Source of the DNA: Weissella coleopterorum
GTDB taxonomy: Bacteria; Bacillota; Bacilli; Lactobacillales; Lactobacillaceae
DNA: 64,000 nt
Direction of reading: 5' to 3'
Assembly (NCBI RefSeq): GCF_011304355.1
Contig: NZ_CP049888.1
Span: 1,426,001 to 1,490,000, forward strand
Below, in pieces: positions 8,747 to 17,128 of this stretch (within the stretch, counting starts at the first letter, position 1; each line of letters begins with the position of its first letter). The translations under genes were made by a program, and so were the position numbers. The notes under the pieces were generated by a model that saw only the letters and a program-made list of their open reading frames with translations, did not search any database and was not told where the DNA came from.

Positions 8747-8775
8747 ATCATAACGACCATATTTTAAATTGTCAA
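8747..8775 (-). promoter_or_regulatory. Strong promoter of the ABC-F operon
   Basis: A consensus TTGACA (-35) is separated by 17 nt from TATGAT (-10) on the minus strand. It is the closest match to a sigma-A promoter noted in the window. Confidence 0.8.
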
Positions 8776-8829
8776 ATAATTATATTGTATTTTTTTGAAA
8801 TTATTTGTAAAATAGAGTAGTTAGTTCAT

Positions 8830-8901
8830 GCCCCTGTAGCATAATGGATAGTGCAAAGGAGTTCTAACCCTGGGATGGGGGTTCAATTCCCTCCAGGGGC
8901 A
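8830..8901 (+). tRNA. tRNA-Arg, anticodon TCT, with imperfect anticodon stem
   Basis: A 72-nt cloverleaf: the acceptor stem GCCCCTG/CAGGGGC is perfect, the D stem GCAT/GTGC pairs with one wobble, and the T arm GGGGG-TTCAATT-CCCTC is normal, with discriminator A. The anticodon loop reads GTTCTAA, giving U33 and anticodon TCT. The anticodon stem AAGGA/CCCTG has only three Watson-Crick pairs, with mismatches at 27-43 (A-G) and 31-39 (A-C). CCA is not encoded. It may be a functional minor arginine tRNA, a decayed copy or a local sequence error. Confidence 0.75.
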
Positions 8902-8921
8902 TATCGAAGTTTTGACAAACT

Positions 8922-8962
8922 TGCGTCATATCAGCTTAATTGTTGGTATGACGCTGTTTTTA
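8922..8962 (+). terminator. Rho-independent terminator after tRNA-Arg
   Basis: The stem GCGTCATA / TATGACGC is followed by TGTTTTTAT, about 20 nt after the tRNA end. Confidence 0.75.
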
Positions 8963-9079
8963 TACATATTGAATTATTTTTTCCTACCGTTAAAACCTAC
9001 TCATAACCACAGCATTTGCTACAATATTAATCTATTACCAACGTTGATACATAGATATTCGTTTATAAAACAAACTAAT

Positions 9080-9113
9080 AAAGCCTACTGACATAATCGT
9101 CAGTAGGCTTTTA
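9080..9113. terminator. Terminator hairpin after the SDR gene
   Basis: AAAGCCTACTGAC / GTCAGTAGGCTTT is a perfect 13-bp stem with a 6-nt loop. T-rich tails flank it on both strands. It lies about 15 nt beyond the stop of the SDR gene. Confidence 0.85.
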
Positions 9114-9128
9114 ATTTACATTTAAATT

Positions 9129-9860
9129 TTATTTAATTGTCCAGCCTCCATCAATCGTCAAGACTTGACCTTGAACATAGCGGGCTTCCGGACTCGTTAA
9201 GTACAGCGTTAAATCGGCTACTTCCTGCGCCTGCGCCCAACGATGAACTGGCGTTTGGGCTGCCACTTCTTTAGCGATCTGACCATCATCTTGAAAATCA
9301 GCCGCATTCATGGGCGTTTGAATCGCACCAGGCGCAATTCCATTAATATGAATATTCTGATCCGCATAATCTAAAGCCAATTGCTTCATCCAGCCTACTA
9401 AGGCATGTTTAGACATGGTATACGCTGCCCCACCGCCGCCAGCAACTTGACCAGCAATTGAGGTCATATATACAATGGTCCCTTGCTTTCGTTGAACCAT
9501 CCCGGCCAAAATTGGCAAAGTCAACTGTACCGCTGAATCCACGTTAATTGCCATTAAATGCTGAATAGCTGGGTAATCCGTTAATAGCGCTGGCACATAG
9601 GCGTCTAGAACTCCAGCTGTGCTTAAGAAAATGTCAATTTGACTTAAATCCGTCTGAGCGATCCATTCTTGCAAGGCATTCGGTATTCCTAAGTCAACCT
9701 GAAATGAATGCAAATTAACATCTTGAATCGGCATTTCTTGACGATCTAACGCCCAGACTTTAGCCCCCAGAGCTAAATAAGTTTTCACTTGGGCCAATCC
9801 AATGCCTGAAGCTCCACCAGTAATAAAGACTATTTGATTTTGATAATTTTGTGAAATCAT
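9129..9860 (-). CDS. Short-chain dehydrogenase/reductase (FabG-like)
   Basis: NAD(P)-dependent oxidoreductase of the classical SDR family with 243 residues. The Rossmann cofactor motif TGGASGIG lies at about residues 14-21, and the catalytic Tyr and Lys are in YTMSKHALVGW (about 151-161), preceded by the MTSIAGQ serine. The C-terminal GQVLTIDGGW end is typical of FabG-like enzymes. Asp after the second strand (WALDRQ) favours NAD over NADP. It lies 15 nt downstream of queT on the same strand and may share its transcript. The carbonyl substrate cannot be inferred, and the isolated position argues against the fatty-acid synthesis FabG. Confidence 0.85.
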   Translation of the reverse strand: MISQNYQNQIVFITGGASGIGLAQVKTYLALGAKVWALDRQEMPIQDVNLHSFQVDLGIPNALQEWIAQTDLSQIDIFLSTAGVLDAYVPALLTDYPAIQHLMAINVDSAVQLTLPILAGMVQRKQGTIVYMTSIAGQVAGGGGAAYTMSKHALVGWMKQLALDYADQNIHINGIAPGAIQTPMNAADFQDDGQIAKEVAAQTPVHRWAQAQEVADLTLYLTSPEARYVQGQVLTIDGGWTIK

Positions 9861-9875
9861 TTTTGTACCTAATTT

Positions 9876-10370
9876 TTAATTTGATAAATCAACGCGCTTT
9901 TGTAAGAAATAAATTAAAATTGCACCAATCAGCAGCGAACAAAATTCTCCCGCTGCTAACCATCCATAGCTTAACCAGAACGGCAACTTAAAAATCCAAT
10001 ATTGTTCCAAAGCAACTGACCACATCATTACAGTATCAATTAATACGCTGAGGGTCAATTTCAACCATAACGTTTCCACTTTCTGTGCCAACCAATATGA
10101 CAAACTGGTCATGACTAAAGTACCTAATGTTCCAAAAATAACATCAATAATACCTAAGGGCGATGTTAAGTTAGCAATAAAAACGCCAATCGATATTGCA
10201 ATAATATAACGTTTATTAAAAATTGCCAGATGATTAAATCCTTCTGATAGGCGTAATTGAATTTGACCATAAGCAAAGGGCGCCACCAACCATGTCACCG
10301 CTACATAAAGACCAGCGACAATACTCATCAACGCGATTTCACGCGCAGACCATTTTGTTTTTACATGCAT
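9876..10370 (-). CDS. queT: Queuosine precursor ECF transporter substrate-binding subunit QueT
   Basis: S component of an energy-coupling factor transporter for queuosine precursors (preQ1 or preQ0). It works with a shared EcfA-EcfA'-EcfT module encoded elsewhere. The 164 residues contain about five hydrophobic helices, with family-typical segments near the N-terminus (APFAYGQIQLRLSE) and in the middle (TSPLGIIDVIFGTLGT). The identification is strengthened by a preQ1 riboswitch directly upstream. A CTAGGAGC ribosome binding site precedes the ATG. The SDR gene follows 15 nt downstream. Regulation is expected to be ligand-dependent repression when preQ1 is plentiful. Confidence 0.92.
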   Translation of the reverse strand: MHVKTKWSAREIALMSIVAGLYVAVTWLVAPFAYGQIQLRLSEGFNHLAIFNKRYIIAISIGVFIANLTSPLGIIDVIFGTLGTLVMTSLSYWLAQKVETLWLKLTLSVLIDTVMMWSVALEQYWIFKLPFWLSYGWLAAGEFCSLLIGAILIYFLQKRVDLSN

Positions 10371-10415
10371 TTGTTTATTTGCTCCTAGTTTTTTATTATA
10401 AAACCTTTTACAATC

Positions 10416-10453
10416 AAAGTAAGGCTTTACGCGTGGGATGGTTACGAACCACT
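10416..10453 (-). ncRNA. preQ1-I riboswitch upstream of queT
   Basis: On the minus strand GTGGTTCGTAACCATCCCAC forms the first stem (GTGG/CCAC) with a loop containing GTAA. The 3' tail supplies TTAC, which would form the pseudoknot. This is the H-type preQ1-I layout. The A-rich spacer is weaker than in the best-known examples (GCGTAAAG). The position upstream of queT is the standard genomic context. Confidence 0.75.
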
Positions 10454-10544
10454 AAAAACCATCATAGCACAAATTTATTGTTGCAGAATACCAGGAATGA
10501 AAACTTTCTGCTACAATTAGACCATTATCTTTTTAGGAGGCACT

Positions 10545-11456
10545 ATGTCTAATCAAACTAAAGGCTTAATCTTTGCCATAGCTGGACCCGTTTTTTGGGG
10601 TCTCAACAGTATTGCTGTTAAATTATTATTAGAACTCGGTCTCAATTCACAATGGTTTGCGACTTTTCGCTTGTTAGCCGCAGGGATCCTCATTTTAATT
10701 TTCGCTGGAATCCGCAATCCCAAGCAAATTTTAGCCCCATTTAAAACTCCACGTAGTTTAATTCAACTATTAATTTTCTCAATTGTGGGGATGTTTTCAA
10801 TTCAATATGCTTATGTGATGGCGATACATTTCGGAAATGCAGCAACAGCAACCGTCCTACAATTCACCAATCCCATAATGATTGTTATTTTTCTAGCCGT
10901 CGTGCACCGTCGCTTTCCTCGACAGCAGGATGTGCTTTCCATCATTTTAGCTGTAATTGGGACCTTCTTACTCGCCACTCACGGTCAAGTTGGTAATTTA
11001 GCCATGTCAAAACTAGCATTGTTGTGGGGCTTGATCGCTGCAGTAGCGACCGTTTTTTACACGCTCTTACCACAAGAATTAATTGACACCTTTGGAGCCG
11101 TTTCTATCTCCGGATGGGCAATGCTAATCGCAGGTATTTTTGCTAATTTTATCCATCCGGTTTGGCAAAATGGACCAACCCTAACTCCGAAAATTAGTCT
11201 CTTACTTGCCTTTTCTATCATCCTAGGAACCGCATTTGCCTATCTCATCTTCATTCACAGTCTCACTCTCATTTCACCCACAACTGCTAGTACAGTGGGG
11301 GCCGTTGAACCATTAATAGCGACAATTTTGAGTGTAACTTTATTCCAAATTAACTTTGGCTGGATTGACTTTATCGGGGCCATTTTAATCATCAGCACCG
11401 TCTTCTTACAAGCCTTTCAACCCAAAGAAAAACGCACAAAATTTGAGGCTCAATAA
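10545..11456 (+). CDS. DMT-superfamily permease (EamA/RhaT type)
   Basis: Small-molecule or amino-acid exporter of the drug/metabolite transporter superfamily. The 303 residues form ten predicted membrane helices arranged as two EamA repeats. The first begins GLIFAIAGPVFWGLNSIAVK, the second begins near residue 155 (LALLWGLIAAVATVFYTLL), and the SPTTASTVGAVEPLIA motif lies in the second repeat. An AGGAGG ribosome binding site lies 6 nt before the ATG. It is transcribed alone and divergently from the queT unit. The substrate is unknown. Confidence 0.88.
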   Translation: MSNQTKGLIFAIAGPVFWGLNSIAVKLLLELGLNSQWFATFRLLAAGILILIFAGIRNPKQILAPFKTPRSLIQLLIFSIVGMFSIQYAYVMAIHFGNAATATVLQFTNPIMIVIFLAVVHRRFPRQQDVLSIILAVIGTFLLATHGQVGNLAMSKLALLWGLIAAVATVFYTLLPQELIDTFGAVSISGWAMLIAGIFANFIHPVWQNGPTLTPKISLLLAFSIILGTAFAYLIFIHSLTLISPTTASTVGAVEPLIATILSVTLFQINFGWIDFIGAILIISTVFLQAFQPKEKRTKFEAQ

Positions 11457-11477
11457 TGTACATTTTATTTTTCAATT

Positions 11478-11522
11478 AAAAAACGGTTAGCTGCACCATT
11501 TATGTCCAGTTAACCGTTTTTT
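11478..11522. terminator. Bidirectional terminator between convergent genes
   Basis: AAAAAACGGTTA and TAACCGTTTTTT pair around a 21-nt loop, with T runs on both strands. It serves the EamA permease and the opposing three-gene operon. Confidence 0.8.
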
Positions 11523-12030
11523 ATTTATTTCCATTTGTTAATTGTGCCAGAATCAATTCATTTAATTCACTGGAATCAATCTCTAATTCAAATATACCTA
11601 GTTTTAAATAAGAACGCCAAGCATGTGCAAAATCACTTTGGCGTTTTTGATGATAGCTATTTAAAACCATTGTCATCAACCCAATATATTGATGATTTAA
11701 ATGGCGTTGTGGGAATTTTTTTAATTTTTCCAAATCATCCTGTTCTAGCACCATTAAGTGAGTCCATTGTTGTTTTAGGCTCACCAATAGAAATTGCACC
11801 AAACCTTTAGCGAATAAATTTTTAATCGGCTCTGCCGCAACGATTTTATTTCCGACTAGATTAGGATTAAATGCCTTAGTTTCAGCGGCTAAATTGGTTA
11901 AAGTTTGCATCAGATTCAAATAATCATTCAACAAAAAATCATCTCGTTTTATCGGACGTTCCCATTCTTCAGTCGCGGCTAAAAACATAGGGCGTGCCAA
12001 TCTTAAGTAAGTTGCAAAATCCAGTTCCAT
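11521..12030 (-). CDS. Uncharacterised protein, third gene of an unknown operon
   Basis: 169 residues with no motif I can assign. It appears largely helical, has no signal peptide or membrane segment, and ends in an acidic helix (the LGIFELEIDSSELNELIL stretch). It starts 2 nt after the stop of the upstream 327-residue gene, so translation is probably coupled. The operon is terminated by the bidirectional hairpin overlapping its stop codon. It sits directly upstream of nothing recognisable and next to, but not within, the glnRA operon. A cytosolic role in complex with its two operon partners is the simplest reading. Confidence 0.6.
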   Translation of the reverse strand: MELDFATYLRLARPMFLAATEEWERPIKRDDFLLNDYLNLMQTLTNLAAETKAFNPNLVGNKIVAAEPIKNLFAKGLVQFLLVSLKQQWTHLMVLEQDDLEKLKKFPQRHLNHQYIGLMTMVLNSYHQKRQSDFAHAWRSYLKLGIFELEIDSSELNELILAQLTNGNK

Positions 12031-12032
12031 GG

Positions 12033-13016
12033 TTAAACACCCCGTGGTTGCAAAATTTCAGCCTGAACAACCGTTGGCTTCACGGGTAACTGTCCATCAT
12101 CAAAAATATGCTTTTGTGATGCCACTTCGATTTTACGGCGTTCTTTCAAATACCATGTTCCTACAAAGTCGTAGTCTAACAAAACATCTAACCACGAAAC
12201 TGCAGATTGACCATCAATTACTTGGAAATGCCATTCTTGGCCACCGAGCGCCTGCTGGTTCTGATCATAAAAAATGCGCATCTCAACATCATGGTCTAAC
12301 ATCATAGCCGCTCCATTGTTCACAGCTTGCATAAAGTAGTTTGATTCTGCTGATAACACAAACAAACGATCCAACATTCCCGCTGGCATTTCGGTTTGAA
12401 CTAAGCGATATAGATATGTATCTTGAGTTTCCAGAATATTATAATCCACCTGATAGCTAAACGTTTTTTCTAGATAACGAGCAAAGGTCCGTAATAAATC
12501 AGCTACGCTACGAATATTGTCCGCCGTATCTTTAGCCCGATAATTTGAAACCAATAAACTAGTTAATGCATGCGAATTGAATAATAATTCTTGTCGATCT
12601 AAAGACCAGTAAAAAAGTTTTTGTTTGGTCCCCATTTCCATAAAGTAAACACCACCGGCATTACCCTGGTTTTCTACAAATTGAAAAACACCCGGAGCTT
12701 GAAGTTGTTGAAAAACCATTGTCAACTCTTCTCGATCGGTCGGCGTTAAGATATCATACTCAGATGCACCCGCTAATGATAAGAAACGATGCATTGCCAA
12801 CAAATACCAATCGGTCACTCGATATTGACGTGGAGCCACAACCCAATGAGTATCTAATTGGTAACTAACCAACTGGAGCAATCCGGCATGAATCTGCTGT
12901 GGATCAGTAACATTATTAAGTAAATTAATTTCTTCTAATTGTCGCGAAATACTATCAACATCATTTTTCAATAAATCAGTGTAAGCCGCTAAATGTCCTT
13001 GGATATGATCAGTCAT
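12033..13016 (-). CDS. Uncharacterised protein, second gene of an unknown operon
   Basis: 327 residues from the ATG at 13016, which is preceded by GGAGGGCGG. An upstream in-frame ATG at 13052 would lie inside the preceding gene without a better ribosome site, so I use 13016. This overlaps the upstream gene by 8 nt, a sign of coupled translation. The protein is soluble and mixed alpha/beta by eye. Segments such as WYLLAMHRFLSLAGASEYD and the VSWLDVLLDYDFVGTWYL stretch are not ones I recognise. No catalytic motif, zinc site or nucleotide-binding loop is visible. Confidence 0.6.
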   Translation of the reverse strand: MTDHIQGHLAAYTDLLKNDVDSISRQLEEINLLNNVTDPQQIHAGLLQLVSYQLDTHWVVAPRQYRVTDWYLLAMHRFLSLAGASEYDILTPTDREELTMVFQQLQAPGVFQFVENQGNAGGVYFMEMGTKQKLFYWSLDRQELLFNSHALTSLLVSNYRAKDTADNIRSVADLLRTFARYLEKTFSYQVDYNILETQDTYLYRLVQTEMPAGMLDRLFVLSAESNYFMQAVNNGAAMMLDHDVEMRIFYDQNQQALGGQEWHFQVIDGQSAVSWLDVLLDYDFVGTWYLKERRKIEVASQKHIFDDGQLPVKPTVVQAEILQPRGV

Positions 13017-13902
13017 GTATCCGCCCTCCATTCTTTGACAATGGTTGGTCATCTAATTGAGCAACATAATCGTGATAGAGCGTTTGAACTGCCATCTTAA
13101 ATTTTTCAAAATTACCAAACTGATCATTAATTGCCCGTTGCTCATAGATTAGAATCGTATCTTCCTTTGAGTAATTCAAAATGATAGCATTATTGTCCGC
13201 AATTAACTTCGGGACCTCGAGCGCTTTTTCATCCGCATTTCGGATTTCTGCCAAACGTTGCTTCAAAAACTCTCGCCGCGCTTTATTTTCTTGGGATTCA
13301 AACATACCAGGCTTTTCGCCCATCTTTTCTAGCTCACTTTGTAATTGCGCTCGTTCTTGATCACGATCATTTTGTGAATCAACAATTTTTTGGAGTTCTT
13401 CATTGGACTTAGTCGTATCCTCAATCACATTGGTGTGATAACGGCGCCCCTCTTCAGCCAATTCAACTGCGCGACTCAACATTTCATACTCATCTTCATC
13501 AAAAATAAAATTAACCGTAATAGGATCTAAAAGCCCAAAATGACGCCGATCCCACCAATTTCCAAAGTAAAGTTGATAAACCCCACGGGTATCTTCTTCA
13601 TAATAAAAAAAGGGGAATTTTTCCGATAAGTATTGAATGAGTCGTTGTGCCAAATGGTGTGATAAAGATTCCATCAAATCATCAATCATTCTGAAATCAC
13701 GTTGATTATCTGGCGCATCTAATTGTTCTTCAATTTTATTTAAATATTTCTTTCGGTCTAATAGTTGAAACAACTTCCGATCATTATCTTCATTGATCGC
13801 CTGTTTAACATCACTAATATATTGCAATTTAGCTTCTAACGCGTTCATAAATTGAACACGTTCGTCTTGTATCTCAGTTTTCAAATATGGTGTCTGCTCC
13901 AT
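13009..13902 (-). CDS. Uncharacterised coiled-coil protein, first gene of an unknown operon
   Basis: 297 residues, very rich in charged residues. About residues 150-235 are predicted coiled coil (heptad-like ELQKIVDSQNDRDQERAQLQ and the following ELEKMGEKP, then KARREFLKQRLAEIRN). The N-terminal third contains aromatic clusters such as FPFFYYEEDTRG and YFGNWWDRRHFG. There is no signal peptide or Walker motif, so it is not itself an SMC-type ATPase. A GGAGG-like site precedes the ATG. It leads a tightly packed three-gene operon of unknowns downstream of glnA. Some LAB annotations label similar coiled-coil proteins as exonuclease fragments; I see nothing to support a nuclease. Confidence 0.6.
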   Translation of the reverse strand: MEQTPYLKTEIQDERVQFMNALEAKLQYISDVKQAINEDNDRKLFQLLDRKKYLNKIEEQLDAPDNQRDFRMIDDLMESLSHHLAQRLIQYLSEKFPFFYYEEDTRGVYQLYFGNWWDRRHFGLLDPITVNFIFDEDEYEMLSRAVELAEEGRRYHTNVIEDTTKSNEELQKIVDSQNDRDQERAQLQSELEKMGEKPGMFESQENKARREFLKQRLAEIRNADEKALEVPKLIADNNAIILNYSKEDTILIYEQRAINDQFGNFEKFKMAVQTLYHDYVAQLDDQPLSKNGGRIHD

Positions 13903-14042
13903 AACAAACCTCCTGCAAATTTTATTAACGATTCATATTTTTAATTTTACACTGTTCTGTTGGAATTGATACGTCAATCTCACACTCTATAATCTTTCTT
14001 AAAAATTCCCAGCTCACTTCCTTTTCAACAAATAAAGCATGA

Positions 14043-14073
14043 CAAAAAACCAAGTCTATGAATCGACTTGGTT
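14043..14073 (-). terminator. Rho-independent terminator after glnA
   Basis: The minus-strand stem AACCAAGTC / GACTTGGTT has an 8-nt loop and a TTTTTTG tail, about 35 nt beyond the glnA stop. Confidence 0.85.
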
Positions 14074-14106
14074 ATAAATCAAATTTTTTAAATGGGATTA
14101 ATGATA

Positions 14107-15453
14107 TTAATACTGTTGAATATACGTGTCAATTTCCCATTTGGAAACATGCTGACGATAAGAAGCATATTCGACTCGTTTAGCAGCCACAAAGGTATTC
14201 GCCATGTTTTCACCAAGGGCGGCCACCATAATTGGATCAGCCTCAAATTGATCAAGGGCGGCCAGCAAAGTATCCGGCAAGTTCGTGATGCCCGCTCGTT
14301 TTCGCTCGTTTTCATCCATCAGATAAATATTTTGATCCACCGCATGCGTTGGAGTTAATTCTCGCTCTACACCATCTAAACCAGCAATCAAAATCGCCGC
14401 AAAAGTAGTGTAAGGATTTGCAGTTGGATCAACCGATCTTAATTCTAAACGCGTTGAATTACCGCGAGCCGCAGGAATACGCACCATCGGTGATCGATTG
14501 GAAGCCGACCAAGCCACATAAACGGGAGCCTCAAATCCGGGGGTTAAGCGTTTATATGAGTTAACAGTTGGATTGGTAATTGCCGTAAATGAAGCCGCAT
14601 GTTCTAAGATACCACCTAAGAAATCATAGGCTTTTGACGATAGCTGTAATTCACCATCTTCAGCGAAGAAAATATTGCCATCGTTATTAAACAATGACAT
14701 ATTCACGTGCATTCCATTCCCGTTAATACCTGTGACAGGTTTTGGCAAAAATGTGGCATACAATCCATGCTTCCGCGCGATCGTTTTAACAATGATTTTA
14801 AACGTTTGAATGTTATCTGCTGCAGCTAAAGCATCCGCATACTTGAAATCAACTTCGTGCTGACCAGGTGCCACTTCGTGGTGGGCAGCTTCAACTTCAA
14901 AGCCCATTTTTTCCATTTCTAAAACAATTTCACGACGCGTATTTTCTCCCAAATCTAGCGGTGCTAAATCAAAATATCCCCCGTGATCATTTAATTTAAG
15001 GGTAGGTTCACCGTTTTCATCCATCTTAAATAAGAAAAATTCTGGCTCTGTTCCTAAATTAAATTCTTTAAAGCCTTGTTCCTCCATTTTCTTCAAAACT
15101 CGCTTCAAATTATTTCGCGGATCACCAGCAAAGGGTTGACGATCAACCGTATAAATATCAGCGATTAAGCGCGCCACCTTGCCACCATTCTCGTCCGTTG
15201 CCCAAGGAAAGATCATAAAAGTATTCAGATCAGGATATAAATACATGTCAGATTCCTCAATTCGAACAAAGCCGTCAATCGATGACCCATCAAACATCAT
15301 TTTATTATCAAGAACTTTATCAACTTGTGACACTGGTACTTCAACATTTTTGATAGTACCAAAAACATCAGTAAATTGTAAACGCAAAAATTGTACATTT
15401 TCTGCTACAATCGTTTCTTTAATCTCTTGTCTAGAATAAGTATGTTTTGTCAT
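14107..15453 (-). CDS. glnA: Glutamine synthetase, type I
   Basis: Catalyses ATP-dependent formation of glutamine from glutamate and ammonia; a dodecamer in the cytosol. The 448-residue length fits the feedback-inhibited GSI-alpha of Firmicutes, which lacks the adenylylation insert. Visible motifs are FDGSSIDGF near the N-terminus, EPEFFLF and the [10 protein letters not shown] metal/ammonia site, NGNGMHVN, and the ATP-side [13 protein letters not shown]. The C-terminal [21 protein letters not shown] end supplies the tail that in Bacillus interacts with GlnR. Its ATG overlaps the glnR stop by 4 nt. Expression is expected to follow the GlnR box upstream of glnR. Confidence 0.97.
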   Translation of the reverse strand: MTKHTYSRQEIKETIVAENVQFLRLQFTDVFGTIKNVEVPVSQVDKVLDNKMMFDGSSIDGFVRIEESDMYLYPDLNTFMIFPWATDENGGKVARLIADIYTVDRQPFAGDPRNNLKRVLKKMEEQGFKEFNLGTEPEFFLFKMDENGEPTLKLNDHGGYFDLAPLDLGENTRREIVLEMEKMGFEVEAAHHEVAPGQHEVDFKYADALAAADNIQTFKIIVKTIARKHGLYATFLPKPVTGINGNGMHVNMSLFNNDGNIFFAEDGELQLSSKAYDFLGGILEHAASFTAITNPTVNSYKRLTPGFEAPVYVAWSASNRSPMVRIPAARGNSTRLELRSVDPTANPYTTFAAILIAGLDGVERELTPTHAVDQNIYLMDENERKRAGITNLPDTLLAALDQFEADPIMVAALGENMANTFVAAKRVEYASYRQHVSKWEIDTYIQQY

Positions 15454-15803
15454 GATATATCCCCTCTTTTGCTAGTCCCAAACCGACCGATTTGAATAAA
15501 TTCAGCTTGCAATGATCGGCGAACTGCATCTTGATCAACGACCCCAGTCTTCTTTTGTTTCTTCTGATCCACCGCATGAATATCAGCGATAGAATAACCC
15601 GCATCTAGGTAATCTGCAATTTCCATGAGTCGTTCAATCTGGTTTAATGAATACCGCCTTTGTTGACCGGAACCACGTTCAGGATGAATCAAATTTTGTT
15701 GATCGTAGTAACGAATCTGACGCGCGCTTAATCCCGTTAGCTGTTCCACAACTCCCATTGGGAGAATAGCTAGATCTTGTCTCAATTGTCGCGTTCGTGT
15801 CAT
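15450..15803 (-). CDS. glnR: MerR-family nitrogen regulator GlnR
   Basis: Represses nitrogen-assimilation genes when feedback-inhibited glutamine synthetase stabilises its DNA binding. The 117 residues include a MerR winged helix (about 15-80: [20 protein letters not shown], then [20 protein letters not shown]). A short C-terminal tail replaces an effector-binding domain, as in other GlnR proteins. It is the first gene of the glnRA operon. A textbook GlnR box sits upstream, together with a TATAAT hexamer at 15837-15842, giving autoregulation. Confidence 0.95.
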   Translation of the reverse strand: MTRTRQLRQDLAILPMGVVEQLTGLSARQIRYYDQQNLIHPERGSGQQRRYSLNQIERLMEIADYLDAGYSIADIHAVDQKKQKKTGVVDQDAVRRSLQAEFIQIGRFGTSKRGDIS

Positions 15804-15871
15804 CTTTACTCTCCTTTATTCTTGCTAATATTGTCTATTATAGCCAATTCAACCAAAAACAGGGATTTTCA

Positions 15872-15888
15872 TGTTACCTTTTATAACA
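15872..15888. promoter_or_regulatory. GlnR box upstream of glnRA
   Basis: TGTTA-N7-TAACA is an exact match to the GlnR/TnrA consensus TGTNA-N7-TNACA. It overlaps the miaA stop codon and lies upstream of the glnR -10 hexamer TATAAT (15837-15842, minus), so it would sit at or just upstream of the -35 region. Confidence 0.9.
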
Positions 15889-16804
15889 TAAAGTGCTTAA
15901 CATCATTATTAATTCTGTTAATTTCTTGAGCATCTTGTACCAAATCATACCAATGGATATCGTCAAATTGATTTCTAAACCAAGTTAATTGTCGTTTTGC
16001 ATATCGTCTAGAGGCTTGTTTTAAGCTTTCAACCCCCGCTGCTAACGGTGCTTCCTGATTCAAAACAGGGAATAATTCTTTATAACCAATAGCTTTCTTA
16101 GCTGTTGCATCTTCAGGCAACTGAGCCACCAAGGCCACTTCATCCATCAAACCAGTTGATAACATCTCATCTACTCGTTGATTAATCCGTTCATATAAAA
16201 CCGAACGCTCCGTGTTCAGACCGATCACAAAAGCATCATAACGACGTTTTGGCTCTGGTTGTAGCACAGAAAAAGGGCGTCCTTTAGCTTTGCTTACAGC
16301 CAATGCTCGAATCATTCGCCGAATTTGACCGGGCAGAATGCGTTCAGCACTAACAGGATCAACTTCTGCCAACGCCTGTCGTAATTGAGGTTCCCCAGAT
16401 ATGGCAACTTGATCTTCCCATTGAGTTAAAAAGACCGGATCGATTTTAAAATCATCTATTACTGTCAACGGTCGATCACCTAATAACGCTTGTAAGTAAA
16501 AACCCGTTCCGCCTACAATAATTGGCAGCTTCCCGCGGGCCACAATTTCATCAATTGCAGTTTGTGCGACTTGTACAAATTGAGCTACTGAAAATTTTTC
16601 AGATGGTTCTACGAGATCAATTAAATGGTGCGGTACTTGTGATTGTTCGTATTTCGTTGCTTTGGCGGTTCCAATATCGAGATGTCGATAAATCTGCATT
16701 GAATCGCCTGAAATGATTTCACCATTGAAAGTTTGGGCCAATTGAATTGACAAACGGGTTTTACCCACGGCGGTTGGTCCTGCGATGACAATTATTTTTT
16801 GCAT
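15881..16804 (-). CDS. miaA: tRNA dimethylallyltransferase
   Basis: Transfers the dimethylallyl group to A37 of tRNAs reading codons that begin with U. I place the start at the ATG at 16804 (MQKIIVIAGPTAVGKT), which is preceded by AAAGGA; an in-frame GTG 15 nt upstream overlaps that site and is unlikely. That gives 307 residues. The P-loop GPTAVGKT, the SGDSMQIYR motif, GGTGFYLQALL and the RRYAKRQLTWFRNQ region are all present. It lies upstream of glnRA and its stop codon overlaps the GlnR box, the usual LAB arrangement. Confidence 0.96.
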   Translation of the reverse strand: MQKIIVIAGPTAVGKTRLSIQLAQTFNGEIISGDSMQIYRHLDIGTAKATKYEQSQVPHHLIDLVEPSEKFSVAQFVQVAQTAIDEIVARGKLPIIVGGTGFYLQALLGDRPLTVIDDFKIDPVFLTQWEDQVAISGEPQLRQALAEVDPVSAERILPGQIRRMIRALAVSKAKGRPFSVLQPEPKRRYDAFVIGLNTERSVLYERINQRVDEMLSTGLMDEVALVAQLPEDATAKKAIGYKELFPVLNQEAPLAAGVESLKQASRRYAKRQLTWFRNQFDDIHWYDLVQDAQEINRINNDVKHFML

Positions 16805-16887
16805 ATTATTTCCTTTCACAGCTTTTGGGCCTATCTTAGTTAATTCATGATAAAATATATGTATTACAAGAATATGAGGTATGTATT

Positions 16888-17070
16888 ATGAAGAAATTTA
16901 GCTTAGGAATGTTAACAGGAATTGTTGGAACCATCGCTGGTCTTGCCGGAGCAGCCAAAGTCTATCACAAAGTAGCAATTGAACCTATCGAAAAAGAAGA
17001 AGCGCAATTTGAAGCAACTGAAATTCGTGGAGCCCGCAAAGCCGGAAATTCACATACTCCACGTTCATAA
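16888..17070 (+). CDS. Small DUF3042-family protein
   Basis: 60 residues with an N-terminal glycine/alanine-rich hydrophobic helix (LGMLTGIVGTIAGLAGAAK, about residues 6-24) and a charged tail with EIRGARKAGNSHTPRS. This is the layout of DUF3042, a short single-pass protein found beside miaA in lactobacilli. It is one of few rightward genes here and reads divergently from miaA. Function is unknown. A GAGGT site lies ahead of the ATG and a strong terminator follows. Confidence 0.85.
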   Translation: MKKFSLGMLTGIVGTIAGLAGAAKVYHKVAIEPIEKEEAQFEATEIRGARKAGNSHTPRS

Positions 17071-17090
17071 TTTGTAGCATTAATGTAAAT

Positions 17091-17128
17091 GAGAGGCATG
17101 GAAGAAACTTCCGTGCCTCTCATTTTTT
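17091..17128 (+). terminator. Rho-independent terminator after the DUF3042 gene
   Basis: GAGAGGCATGGAAG / CTTCCGTGCCTCTC forms a 14-bp stem with one G-T pair and a 3-nt loop, followed by ATTTTTTATTT. Confidence 0.9.

Noticed and set aside
11041-11456. EamA permease could be two genes
   Set aside because: The two EamA repeats are continuous in one frame with no internal ribosome site.
13903-14358. Open frames overlapping the end of glnA on both strands
   Set aside because: They lie inside glnA in other frames, have no ribosome site, and resemble no known protein.
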